Under the pieces are notes generated by a model. The model saw only the letters and a program-made list of their open reading frames with translations, did no database searches and was not told where the DNA came from. Below, in pieces: positions 14,672 through 21,333 of a DNA stretch of 21,333 bases; position 1 is the stretch's first letter, and each line of letters starts with the position of its first letter. Source of the stretch: Burkholderiaceae bacterium (GTDB lineage Bacteria > Pseudomonadota > Gammaproteobacteria > Burkholderiales > Burkholderiaceae); the NCBI GenBank assembly GCA_947374315.1, contig CANCBK010000024.1, positions 1 to 21,333 of the forward strand, given 5' to 3'. Position numbers and translations under genes: made by a program.

Positions 14672-14894
14672 TTTGTACTACTGACCAATATTTGTGCTGC
14701 TGAATGATTATTGGATGCTCTATTGCCGCCAGCTAGGCCTTATTCTATATGGGCCCATTCTTTGAAATTTCCTTTTGCTTGTACTGCTGAATTATTTAGC
14801 TAATCAGGGTTTTTGTCTGCTTATGGGGCTACTGCAGGCATTCAAAACAAGGGATTTTGGGCTCGTCGACCGTGTCAGCTCGGCTAATCAGGGT
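14672..14894. repeat. Dispersed short direct repeats between tRNA-Arg and the sensor operon
   Basis: Three near-copies of TTTGTACTGCTGA start at 14672, 14691 and 14778, differing by one or two bases. A perfect 12-bp repeat GCTAATCAGGGT occurs at 14799-14810 and 14883-14894. The 323-bp stretch 14690-15012 has no supportable gene; besides these repeats it holds only the palindrome at 14953-14964 and the leader of the next gene. I see no copy of the tRNA-Arg 3' end that would define an attachment-site duplication. Confidence 0.6.
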
Positions 14895-14952
14895 CATTTA
14901 GGCAGTCATTTAACACCGCCTTTATTTGCCAATTAAAGTCTTTCACTGTGGA

Positions 14953-14964
14953 TTAATCGATTAA
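14953..14964. promoter_or_regulatory. Perfect 12-bp palindrome TTAATCGATTAA, candidate operator
   Basis: The palindrome lies 49 bp upstream of the substrate-binding protein gene and just before a -10-like TATAGA (14970-14975). That is the position expected for a repressor or activator site. The -35 for this -10 is poor (TGTGGA at 17 bp), which would fit an activator-dependent promoter. The regulator is not in the window. Confidence 0.35.
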
Positions 14965-15012
14965 AAAAGTATAGATTAGTCAAAGGAAGTAGTTTTTGAA
15001 AGAGGTCTTTCT

Positions 15013-16032
15013 ATGAGTACGAGAAAAAGTGTCTTCATCACTTTCTTTGCATTGATCATGATGGCGGTTACAGCCTATTTCATATTCATGTATGCCGCTC
15101 GAGTGAACTCCAAAAATTCTGATGATCCCATTCGAATTGGTATTACCTTAACGGGTGACTCGATCCCAGCAATCATTGCTATAGAAAAGGGATTTTTTAA
15201 GGAAGAGGGCCTAACTCCGATTATCAGCGACTATCCCTATGGCGCAATTTCTCTCAAGAATTTACTTGATAACAATATTGACTTAGCAATGTTGGCAGAG
15301 ACCCCTTTGATAGTTCAAAGCTTTAATCGCAAGGATTTTGTTGTAATAGCCAACATCAGCTCAACTTATCAAGCTAGAAAAATTGTGGCTTTAACGAGTA
15401 AAGGTATCCATTCCATAAAAGACTTAAGGGGCAAACGGGTTGGGGTTTTAAAAAATACTTCGGCCCATTATTTTTTAGAAGAGCTTCTTTTAGAAAATCA
15501 GATTCCATTACAAGATGTCCACATAGTGTTTATTGGAGAAGATGAATCCAATGAGGCCCTCAAGGATGGCAGGGTCGATGCGATCTCTGCATTTGAACCC
15601 TATCCTGAATTTATTAAGGAGAAGTGGCCGTCAAACTCCTTGTGGGTAAATGATGGCGATGGGAGAGTGAGAACCGCATTTAGCTATGTAATGACGAGGG
15701 ATTACCTGTCAGCACACAAAGAAGTGGCTAAAAAGGCTATCAGGGCTACTGTAAAGGCGATTGAGTGGATGAATATGCATCCAGATGAGGCTATTTCAAT
15801 TTCTGCAAAAGTCTTGAAAATAGATCCAAATATCATGAAGAATTTATATGGGCAATATCATTTTGGAGTCGGACTTGATGAGGCCTTTTTGCTGGGAATG
15901 CAACAGCAGGCCCAATGGTATTTGACTAGTAATCAAGCTATGAAGGATCAAAAGATCCCCGGCTATATCAACTTCGTAGACCCCACCGCTTTATTCGAAG
16001 TCCTTCCTGCATCAGTGAACTATGCACATTAG
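15013..16032 (+). CDS. Membrane-tethered NMT1/TauA-type substrate-binding protein
   Basis: A 339-aa protein with the fold of ABC-type nitrate/sulfonate/thiamine-precursor (NMT1/THI5-like) binding proteins. Typical motifs are IRIGITLTGDSIPAIIAIEK (40-59), GFFKEEGLTP (60-69), NLLDNNIDLAML, IKDLRGKRVGVLKNTSAHYF and ALKDGRVDAISAFEPY (182-197). The N-terminus has a long hydrophobic helix (about 7-28) followed by AARVNSKNSDDP. No lipobox or clear signal-peptidase site is visible, so it is probably anchored to the inner membrane facing the periplasm. SD AGAGG lies 7 nt before the ATG, in a small GAAAG/CTTTC hairpin. No ABC permease or ATPase gene is adjacent. The next gene, 18 bp on, is a chemoreceptor-like protein, which suggests sensing rather than import. 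The ligand is unknown. Its AT-richer codons differ from the flanking core genes. Confidence 0.88.
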   Translation: MSTRKSVFITFFALIMMAVTAYFIFMYAARVNSKNSDDPIRIGITLTGDSIPAIIAIEKGFFKEEGLTPIISDYPYGAISLKNLLDNNIDLAMLAETPLIVQSFNRKDFVVIANISSTYQARKIVALTSKGIHSIKDLRGKRVGVLKNTSAHYFLEELLLENQIPLQDVHIVFIGEDESNEALKDGRVDAISAFEPYPEFIKEKWPSNSLWVNDGDGRVRTAFSYVMTRDYLSAHKEVAKKAIRATVKAIEWMNMHPDEAISISAKVLKIDPNIMKNLYGQYHFGVGLDEAFLLGMQQQAQWYLTSNQAMKDQKIPGYINFVDPTALFEVLPASVNYAH

Positions 16033-16050
16033 CGATATTGCTTGTCATCT

Positions 16051-17448
16051 ATGAGGCTTTTAATACGATCTAGGATCTTTGCCGGTACTTTTACCGTATT
16101 GGCGGCACTTGCTTTAGGCGGTAATATTTATCTTGGCATCAGTGAGGGCGCCTTCAGGGCCGACTTATCAGAGCTAAGGGAACTTGAGCATCAATCTATT
16201 AGTATGCGTGGCAGTATGGCTTACTTGCTGGCAACCAATGATGTGCGTTTTCTCAAAAGCATTAATCAAGCGTCCTCATCCGCTAAAGTCATTTTTGATC
16301 GGCTCGAAACAACTAAATCATTTAAAGATGGGATGAATGCCATCGCCCTAAAAAATGCTAGGGTGGAATTTGCAAACTCTCAACAACATTTAGAGGAATT
16401 GAACCAAGACTTTGAGGGGGATGACGCCTTTCGCCGAAACCAATCTACTAAATTATTGCTGACGAATTATCAGTTATTAATTTCGCAGCTACAGGCCATA
16501 GAGTCTTCCATGAATACATCTTGGGCTGCAATTTTTCAGCTAGAAAGATATATTTCTTACGCCTCATTTGCCATACTGCTTTTAGCATCGGCATCAATTA
16601 ATGCCGTTATTGGTAAGTGGATGATTAGGCCATTTAGCGAAGGTATTGGATCTATCTCTAATGCAATGGCTGGTATTAGGGAAAAGGCCGATCTAAACGA
16701 AGGTGAAGCTAAGAGCCAGAATCAGCAGGTAGCCCAATCCACAACTTTAATAAACTCTTTGAATCTATCTGCTGATATTTCGAGTCAAAATGCTCTTAAA
16801 AATTCAGAGTTATCTAATCGCGCAAATGTTTTAGTTACCAGCGGCATGAATGCTGTATTCCAGATATTGGTGACAATTGATGAGCTTAATAAAAAGATGA
16901 AGTTGATTTTAGAAAATATTGAGTCGACTCGAGATCGGTCCGAAAGTGTTCTTCAGATTGCTGACTCTGTTCGATCGCAATCGCAAGACATTACCTTGCT
17001 TTCAATCAATGCGGGAGTCCTTGCTGTAAATGCTGGGGTGCATGCTCAAGGATTTGGGGTTATCGCAGATGAAATTGGCAGACTTGCATTGCTAAGTAAG
17101 AAACTGGCTGATGAGACAAATGAAAAGATTTTTAGCATCAAAAAGACTTCTGTTGCGGCGTTTACACTTGGGGCCGAAGGCAAGGAATTGCTCTCCAAGA
17201 CCGACCAACTGTCAGTTCAAATGAATACTCTATTTGACGAATTGGTTGCGATTATCAAGGATATCAGCTCAAACTCCATGAGTGTTACTGCAGACTCCGC
17301 CCAGCAGTTTGAATCCCTTAAGGAGCTTAACGAGGCATCGCAACAGTCTCTAAGCTCCTCTAATCAAGTGCTTCAAGGAGTTGGCGATACAAGAACCAAA
17401 CTCAGTAGTATTAATGAGATTATCAAAAAATTACAAAAATATTTATAG
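16051..17448 (+). CDS. MCP-like two-TM receptor with divergent signalling tip
   Basis: A protein of about 465 aa with chemoreceptor architecture: TM1 (about 9-30), a mostly helical periplasmic region (about 31-165, perhaps a four-helix bundle), TM2 (about 166-189), little or no HAMP, and a long cytoplasmic helical hairpin to the C-terminus. The hairpin tip reads LSINAGVLAVNAGVHAQGFG then VIADEIGRLALLSK (about 317-350). This aligns with the canonical MCP tip (LNAAIEAARAGE-GRGFAVVA-EVR-LA) but lacks the usual Glu, Arg and second Glu that contact CheA/CheW. The C-terminus has no CheR-tethering pentapeptide. A TTG at 16042 is an alternative start; neither has a good SD. It is co-transcribed with the binding protein upstream, its likely sensing partner. 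No che or flagellar genes are in the window. Confidence 0.85.
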   Translation: MRLLIRSRIFAGTFTVLAALALGGNIYLGISEGAFRADLSELRELEHQSISMRGSMAYLLATNDVRFLKSINQASSSAKVIFDRLETTKSFKDGMNAIALKNARVEFANSQQHLEELNQDFEGDDAFRRNQSTKLLLTNYQLLISQLQAIESSMNTSWAAIFQLERYISYASFAILLLASASINAVIGKWMIRPFSEGIGSISNAMAGIREKADLNEGEAKSQNQQVAQSTTLINSLNLSADISSQNALKNSELSNRANVLVTSGMNAVFQILVTIDELNKKMKLILENIESTRDRSESVLQIADSVRSQSQDITLLSINAGVLAVNAGVHAQGFGVIADEIGRLALLSKKLADETNEKIFSIKKTSVAAFTLGAEGKELLSKTDQLSVQMNTLFDELVAIIKDISSNSMSVTADSAQQFESLKELNEASQQSLSSSNQVLQGVGDTRTKLSSINEIIKKLQKYL

Positions 17449-17501
17449 TTTTATGACGAATCTGTATTTGAGCGAGCAATGCAAAAACGATTGACTCGAC
17501 C

Positions 17502-20105
17502 TTAAGCCCTCAGTGCCTCTAATAAATCTGTTTCCAGCAAGATCTGTAGCTTCGGATTTTTACTTAGATTGGCGGCGTCCAAGAGAAATACGTCTTCAAC
17601 CCTTTCCCCCAAAGTGTTAATGCGGGCAGTATGCACAGAGACATGATGCTTTGCCAGTACCCTAGAGATCGCATAGAGGAGGCCGGTGCGATCGCTTGCC
17701 GACAGGGAGAGGGCATAGTAGCGACCACGCTCATCAGGGGCTACGTGAACTCTTGGCTGGGTTGGGAAGGTGCGAGATTGTCTCGAGAGGCGACCCATAC
17801 TTGGTTGTGGCAGGGAATCATTATTTTGCAGTGCTGCAGTGAGCTCATATTCCACTAGCTGAATGAGATCTCGATAGCTGCCACCCTCATCGACTAAGCT
17901 GCTGCCAGAAACCTGGAAGGTATCGAGTGCATAGCCATGGTTTGTTGTGTGAATGCGGGCATCCCAAATAGAGAAGCCATGACGCTCAAAGTACGCGCAA
18001 ATTCTGGAAAATAAGTCTTCTTGGTCCTTAACATAGACGGCAATTTGTAAGCCTTCGCCCACCGATGAGAGGCGCGCACAGACCACTGGCATTTCGCTTT
18101 CTACTTTATTGAACAGGTGGCGGGTGAGCCAAGCAATATCAGCGGCATCTTGACGCAGGAAGAAGGCAACGTCTAACTGCTTCCAGAGGTTTTCATAGGC
18201 ATGATCTTCAATGCCATACAGTCGAAGCTTGGCTCTCGACTCCTCTTGATGTTGAGCTAACTCTGAAGAGTCATCTGGCTTTGCGCCGCCCAATACTCGG
18301 AGCGTGACGCGATATAAATCTTCTAGGAGTTTGCCCTTCCAGGCATTCCACACTTTAGGGCTGGTGCCCCGGACATCTGCAACGGTTAAGAGATAGAGTG
18401 CCGTGAGATGGCGCTCATCACCTACCTTCTTGGCAAAAGCCTTCACGATCTCTGGGTCAGTAATGTCTTGCTTCTGTGCTACTTGACTCATATTGAGATG
18501 TTCGGCGACCAACCAGACCAACAACTCGGTATCTGCTTTATCCAAACCATGATCTTTGGCAAATTTACGCATATCCGCTTTGCCAAGTTCTGAGTGATCT
18601 CCGCCGCGCCCTTTGGCAATGTCATGGAAGAGGGCGGCAATGACTAATAGCCAAGGCTTCTCAAAATGGGCGATGAGGCTGCTGCAGAATGGAAACTCGT
18701 GGGTATGTTCCACCACCATGAAGCGTCGGATATTGCGCAGAACCATCAAGATGTGCTGGTCCACTGTATAGACATGAAATAAATCATGCTGCATCTGACC
18801 AACAATTTTTCTGAAGGCGGGTAAGTAGCGACCTAGTACGCTAGAGCGATTCATGAGCTGGAATGCGCGGCTAACCCCTTCAGGCTCTTTTAATATCTGA
18901 ATAAATAAAGCGCGGTTTATTGGATCCTTGCGCCATTGACTATCCATCTTCTGGCGAGCGTTATAGAGTGCTCTAAAGATCGTTGCGGATAAACTTTTGA
19001 CATTGGCCGTCTGTGCAAAAACCAGGAAAGTGCGCAGAATTTGTTCTGGATGTTTTTGAAAGAGCTGGGGGTCCGTGATATCCAAGACCCCTTGACGCTC
19101 TATAAAACCTTCGTTGCCTTCACCAGCAATGGCGTGAGTCGTTTTGGATTCTTGAGGAAAGAGCAGGGCTTCAATATTTTGCAGCAATACATCATTTAAT
19201 TGGTTTACCGCTTTAGCGGCCCAATAATAACGCCGCATGATGGCTTCACTTGCCAGCCTAGAAGAATCTTCTTTGATCCCCATGGCGGCAGCAAGCGAGG
19301 CTTGTAAGTCAAACGCCAAAACATCTTGTCTGCGGCCAGCAAGTAAATGCAAGTTTGCACGTAAGGTTTCTAAAAAACGCTGATTGCGATTGAGCTCAGT
19401 TAATTCACGTTGAGTAACAAGGCCTGCGATATTGAGGTCCTTGAAGGTGCTACCTAGGTGAGCCGCTTTACTTACCCACGAGATCACTTGCAGGTCACGT
19501 AAGCCGCCGGGACTTTCTTTGCAGTTGGGCTCCAAAGAATAGGGCGTACCTTGATATTTATAGTGACGCTGAATTTGCTCAGCTAGCTTTGCCTGAAAAA
19601 AAGACTTCGGATCTACAGTCTTTGCATAGGTGGCTTCAAATTCTTTGAACAGGGTTTTCTTGCCGCAGATCAGTCGCGACTCCAACAAAGAGGTGCGGAC
19701 CGTGATGTCTTGCTCTGCTTCGGATATGCACTCTGCTACCGTTCTAACCGAGGAGCCAATCTCCAGGCCGGTATCCCAGCATTGCGCCACAAACTTCTCT
19801 ATCTTGCTGGTCAATACGGCTTCAACGAATTGATTGTCCGCGGGCAGCAAAATCAAAATATCGATATCAGAATACGGAAAGAGTGCGCCTCGACCAAATC
19901 CACCTACCGCTAAGAGGGCTGCATCAGTATTTAAGTCGCACGCATTCCATAGGCTAATGAGCAGTTCATCGCTGAGCTTGCTCAGCTGTTTGGTTAATCT
20001 ACCGACAACTTGATGCTCACGAAAATCGGCGTAAGCCACTTCGCGGGCGGCTCGCAAGCTAGCAATATCCATCATGGGATTGACGCTTGGCGGAGGGCGG
20101 CCCAT
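17502..20105 (-). CDS. glnD: [Protein-PII] uridylyltransferase/uridylyl-removing enzyme
   Basis: An 867-aa bifunctional nitrogen sensor that uridylylates PII proteins when glutamine is low and removes UMP when it is high. The nucleotidyltransferase core is [19 protein letters not shown] (68-86), with catalytic D80 and D82; [11 protein letters not shown] (196-206) is the conserved GlnD motif. The HD hydrolase motif is [16 protein letters not shown] (493-508). Two C-terminal ACT domains include [20 protein letters not shown] and [20 protein letters not shown], where glutamine binds. All domains are complete. The start at 20105 lies 3 bp after the map stop; Met11/Met12 are possible alternatives. 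It is probably co-transcribed with map. Confidence 0.96.
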   Translation of the reverse strand: MGRPPPSVNPMMDIASLRAAREVAYADFREHQVVGRLTKQLSKLSDELLISLWNACDLNTDAALLAVGGFGRGALFPYSDIDILILLPADNQFVEAVLTSKIEKFVAQCWDTGLEIGSSVRTVAECISEAEQDITVRTSLLESRLICGKKTLFKEFEATYAKTVDPKSFFQAKLAEQIQRHYKYQGTPYSLEPNCKESPGGLRDLQVISWVSKAAHLGSTFKDLNIAGLVTQRELTELNRNQRFLETLRANLHLLAGRRQDVLAFDLQASLAAAMGIKEDSSRLASEAIMRRYYWAAKAVNQLNDVLLQNIEALLFPQESKTTHAIAGEGNEGFIERQGVLDITDPQLFQKHPEQILRTFLVFAQTANVKSLSATIFRALYNARQKMDSQWRKDPINRALFIQILKEPEGVSRAFQLMNRSSVLGRYLPAFRKIVGQMQHDLFHVYTVDQHILMVLRNIRRFMVVEHTHEFPFCSSLIAHFEKPWLLVIAALFHDIAKGRGGDHSELGKADMRKFAKDHGLDKADTELLVWLVAEHLNMSQVAQKQDITDPEIVKAFAKKVGDERHLTALYLLTVADVRGTSPKVWNAWKGKLLEDLYRVTLRVLGGAKPDDSSELAQHQEESRAKLRLYGIEDHAYENLWKQLDVAFFLRQDAADIAWLTRHLFNKVESEMPVVCARLSSVGEGLQIAVYVKDQEDLFSRICAYFERHGFSIWDARIHTTNHGYALDTFQVSGSSLVDEGGSYRDLIQLVEYELTAALQNNDSLPQPSMGRLSRQSRTFPTQPRVHVAPDERGRYYALSLSASDRTGLLYAISRVLAKHHVSVHTARINTLGERVEDVFLLDAANLSKNPKLQILLETDLLEALRA

Positions 20106-20108
20106 GCC

Positions 20109-20945
20109 TTAGGCGCTAGCGAGGCTTGGTCTAAAAGAAAGGCCTGCTACGCAATCAGGCGGCGGGTTGCTACCTTCTGACCAGGTCAATACTTCAACAC
20201 CTGTTTGGGTGACTAGAAGTGTATGTTCCCACTGAGCGGAGAGGCTGCGATCTTTGGTTTTCACTGTCCATTGATCGGGCATGGTGCGAATATCTCGGCG
20301 ACCCGCATTAATCATTGGTTCGATGGTAAAGGTCATGCCCGCTTTTAATTTCTCGCCGGTACCTGGGCGGCCGTAATGCAAAATTTGCGGATCTTGGTGA
20401 AATACCTTGCCAATGCCGTGACCGCAATATTCTCGAACAACGGAATATCCTGCATTTTCAGCATGCGCCTGAATGACATGGCCGATATCGCCTAGTGATG
20501 CACCGGGCTTGACTTGGGCAATTCCAAGCCACATACATTCAAAGGTAATTTGAGTCAGGCGCTTGGCTAGTACGGAGACTTCGCCCACCATGAACATACG
20601 ACTGGTATCACCATAATAGCCATCAGGGGTGATTACGGTGATGTCTAGGTTAACAACATCGCCCACTTTCAAAATCTTCTCGCCTGGAATGCCATGGCAA
20701 ATCACATCATTTACTGAGGTGCAGATGGATGCCGGAAAGGGTGGGTAGCCTGGAGGCTGATAGTTCAGCGGGGCGGGAATGGTCTTTTGGACATCGCGCA
20801 TATATTCATGACAAATGCGGTCAAGCTCTCCGGTACTGACACCTGCTTTGACATGCGGGGCAACGTGGTCCAAGACTTCACTGGCTAAGCGGCCAGCCTC
20901 GCGCATCCCTTGGATGTCTTTTTCGGCGGTAAATACACTATTCAT
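20109..20945 (-). CDS. map: Methionine aminopeptidase, type I
   Basis: A 278-aa cytosolic metallopeptidase that removes the initiator Met from nascent proteins. The dinuclear metal ligands are D101 (NLDITV), D113 (YYGDTSR), H176 (CGHGIG), E209 (TIEPM) and E240 (QWEHT), all present; H84 (VICHGIP) is the substrate-contacting His. The N-terminal extension and C-terminal tail are minor. The ATG has no SD; a -10-like GATAAT ends 6 nt before it. The gene is divergent from rpsB and followed by glnD, the standard map-glnD/rpsB arrangement. Confidence 0.97.
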   Translation of the reverse strand: MNSVFTAEKDIQGMREAGRLASEVLDHVAPHVKAGVSTGELDRICHEYMRDVQKTIPAPLNYQPPGYPPFPASICTSVNDVICHGIPGEKILKVGDVVNLDITVITPDGYYGDTSRMFMVGEVSVLAKRLTQITFECMWLGIAQVKPGASLGDIGHVIQAHAENAGYSVVREYCGHGIGKVFHQDPQILHYGRPGTGEKLKAGMTFTIEPMINAGRRDIRTMPDQWTVKTKDRSLSAQWEHTLLVTQTGVEVLTWSEGSNPPPDCVAGLSFRPSLASA

Positions 20946-20951
20946 TCGTGG

Positions 20952-20980
20952 ATTATCAACGACTTGGCACTTTTTATCAG
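20952..20980 (-). promoter_or_regulatory. Candidate map promoter giving a leaderless mRNA
   Basis: On the minus strand, CTGATA (20980-20975) and GATAAT (20957-20952) are separated by 17 bp. The -10 ends 6 nt before the map ATG (20945). A second possible -10, TTTATA, lies further upstream and would give a conventional leader, so the leaderless reading is one of two options. Confidence 0.4.
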
Positions 20981-21087
20981 GGGAGTTGTGCTTATAAAAT
21001 AGGCGGACTTACGATTTTGACTCATTTTTGGGAACATTTTAGGTGTCCGGGCGGGAGAGGGGCGGTCTAGGTGTTTGATATTTAAGC

Positions 21088-21093
21088 TATAAT
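21088..21093 (+). promoter_or_regulatory. -10 element of the rpsB promoter
   Basis: A consensus TATAAT lies 108 nt upstream of the rpsB ATG. No good -35 is visible at 16-18 bp. A start near 21100 would place the first base at the foot of the leader hairpin. Confidence 0.5.
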
Positions 21094-21100
21094 TTGGCTC

Positions 21101-21175
21101 TCAGGTCAATTTTGATCTGAAATCGCGGGTTGAGCCTTCCAGGGTGGCGTTTTTTAGCGCAGCTAGGACTCAATC
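21101..21175 (+). promoter_or_regulatory. Structured rpsB leader, candidate S2 autoregulatory element
   Basis: Two stems are visible. The first pairs TCAGGTCAA (21101-21109) with TTGATCTGA (21112-21120), with one G-U pair and a 2-nt centre. The second pairs GGTTGAGCC (21128-21136) with GGACTCAATC (21166-21175), with a G-U pair and one bulged A, and encloses a GC-rich loop with a T6 tract. S2 represses its own operon translationally in other proteobacteria, so this leader is a good candidate site, though I cannot match it to a described motif. Confidence 0.5.
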
Positions 21176-21201
21176 TCAGAAACCAACCCTTAGGAGAAGT
21201 T

Positions 21202-21333
21202 ATGTCAGTAACTATGCGTCAAATGCTGGAAGCCGGTTGCCATTTTGGTCACCAAACCCGTTTCTGGTCCCCAAGAATGGCCCCTTATATTTTCGGCCAT
21301 CGCAACAAAATTCACATCATCAACTTAGAAAAA
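21202..21333 (+). CDS. rpsB: 30S ribosomal protein S2 (5' part, runs off the window)
   Basis: The first 44 codons of S2 are present: [20 protein letters not shown] followed by [20 protein letters not shown]. This is the conserved S2 N-terminus, including the GxHFGHxTRxWxPKM-type motif. A strong SD AGGAG (21192-21196) precedes the ATG by 5 nt. The rest of the gene, and probably tsf after it, lies beyond the right edge. Confidence 0.97.
   Translation, partial: MSVTMRQMLEAGCHFGHQTRFWSPRMAPYIFGHRNKIHIINLEK

Noticed and set aside
14539..14688. Fifty-codon N-terminal extension of greB
   Set aside because: It is antisense to tRNA-Arg and its terminator, and GreB proteins begin close to the ATG at 14538.
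14557..17501. Classic integrative element in tRNA-Arg
   Set aside because: No integrase gene and no duplicate of the tRNA 3' end near 17,450-17,500 can be seen, so only a looser insertion hypothesis is kept.

Overview
The window looks like a chromosomal segment of a betaproteobacterium in the Burkholderiales, most likely Polynucleobacter or a close relative. This rests on gene order and protein character: a Bug-type tricarboxylate-transporter binding protein beside a class III CoA-transferase, the rph-rdgB-hemW block divergent from yicC-gmk-rpoZ-spoT, greB, and glnD-map divergent from rpsB. It also rests on moderate GC. The assignment is from recognition, not a database search.

Layout. Positions 1-3,800 are accessory in character. 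A tRNA-Ser(UGA) with a terminator is followed by an orphan calcineurin-type metallophosphoesterase, a convergent hipB-hipA toxin-antitoxin operon with a strong promoter and a long inverted repeat, two strong hairpins that do not look like terminators, and a decayed tautomerase gene on the minus strand (5' end lost, one in-frame TAG). Positions 4,005-7,187 hold a small catabolic cassette: class III CoA-transferase (minus), Bug-type periplasmic binding protein (plus) and an enoyl-CoA hydratase-family protein (plus).

Positions 7,184-14,633 are core housekeeping. The minus-strand operon rph-rdgB-hemW covers RNA 3' trimming, nucleotide-pool cleaning and heme chaperoning. The plus-strand series yicC-gmk-rpoZ-spoT covers RNA metabolism, GMP/GDP supply, RNA polymerase omega and (p)ppGpp control. 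Then come greB (minus) and tRNA-Arg(ACG) (plus). Positions 17,502-21,333 are core again: map and glnD on the minus strand, with rpsB starting on the plus strand behind a structured leader.

The most unusual content is the AT-richer two-gene unit at 15,013-17,448, inserted between tRNA-Arg and glnD. It encodes a substrate-binding protein that appears tethered by an N-terminal membrane helix, with no ABC permease or ATPase beside it. Immediately downstream is a two-TM protein with an MCP-like cytoplasmic hairpin whose normally near-invariant tip has diverged strongly. I infer a ligand-sensing pair in which the binding protein serves a receptor rather than a transporter. Its upstream region contains direct repeats and a perfect 12-bp palindrome.

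A second recurring pattern is that yicC, greB, map and possibly gmk lack a convincing Shine-Dalgarno sequence and have a -10-like hexamer ending 5-6 nt before the start codon, as expected for leaderless mRNAs.
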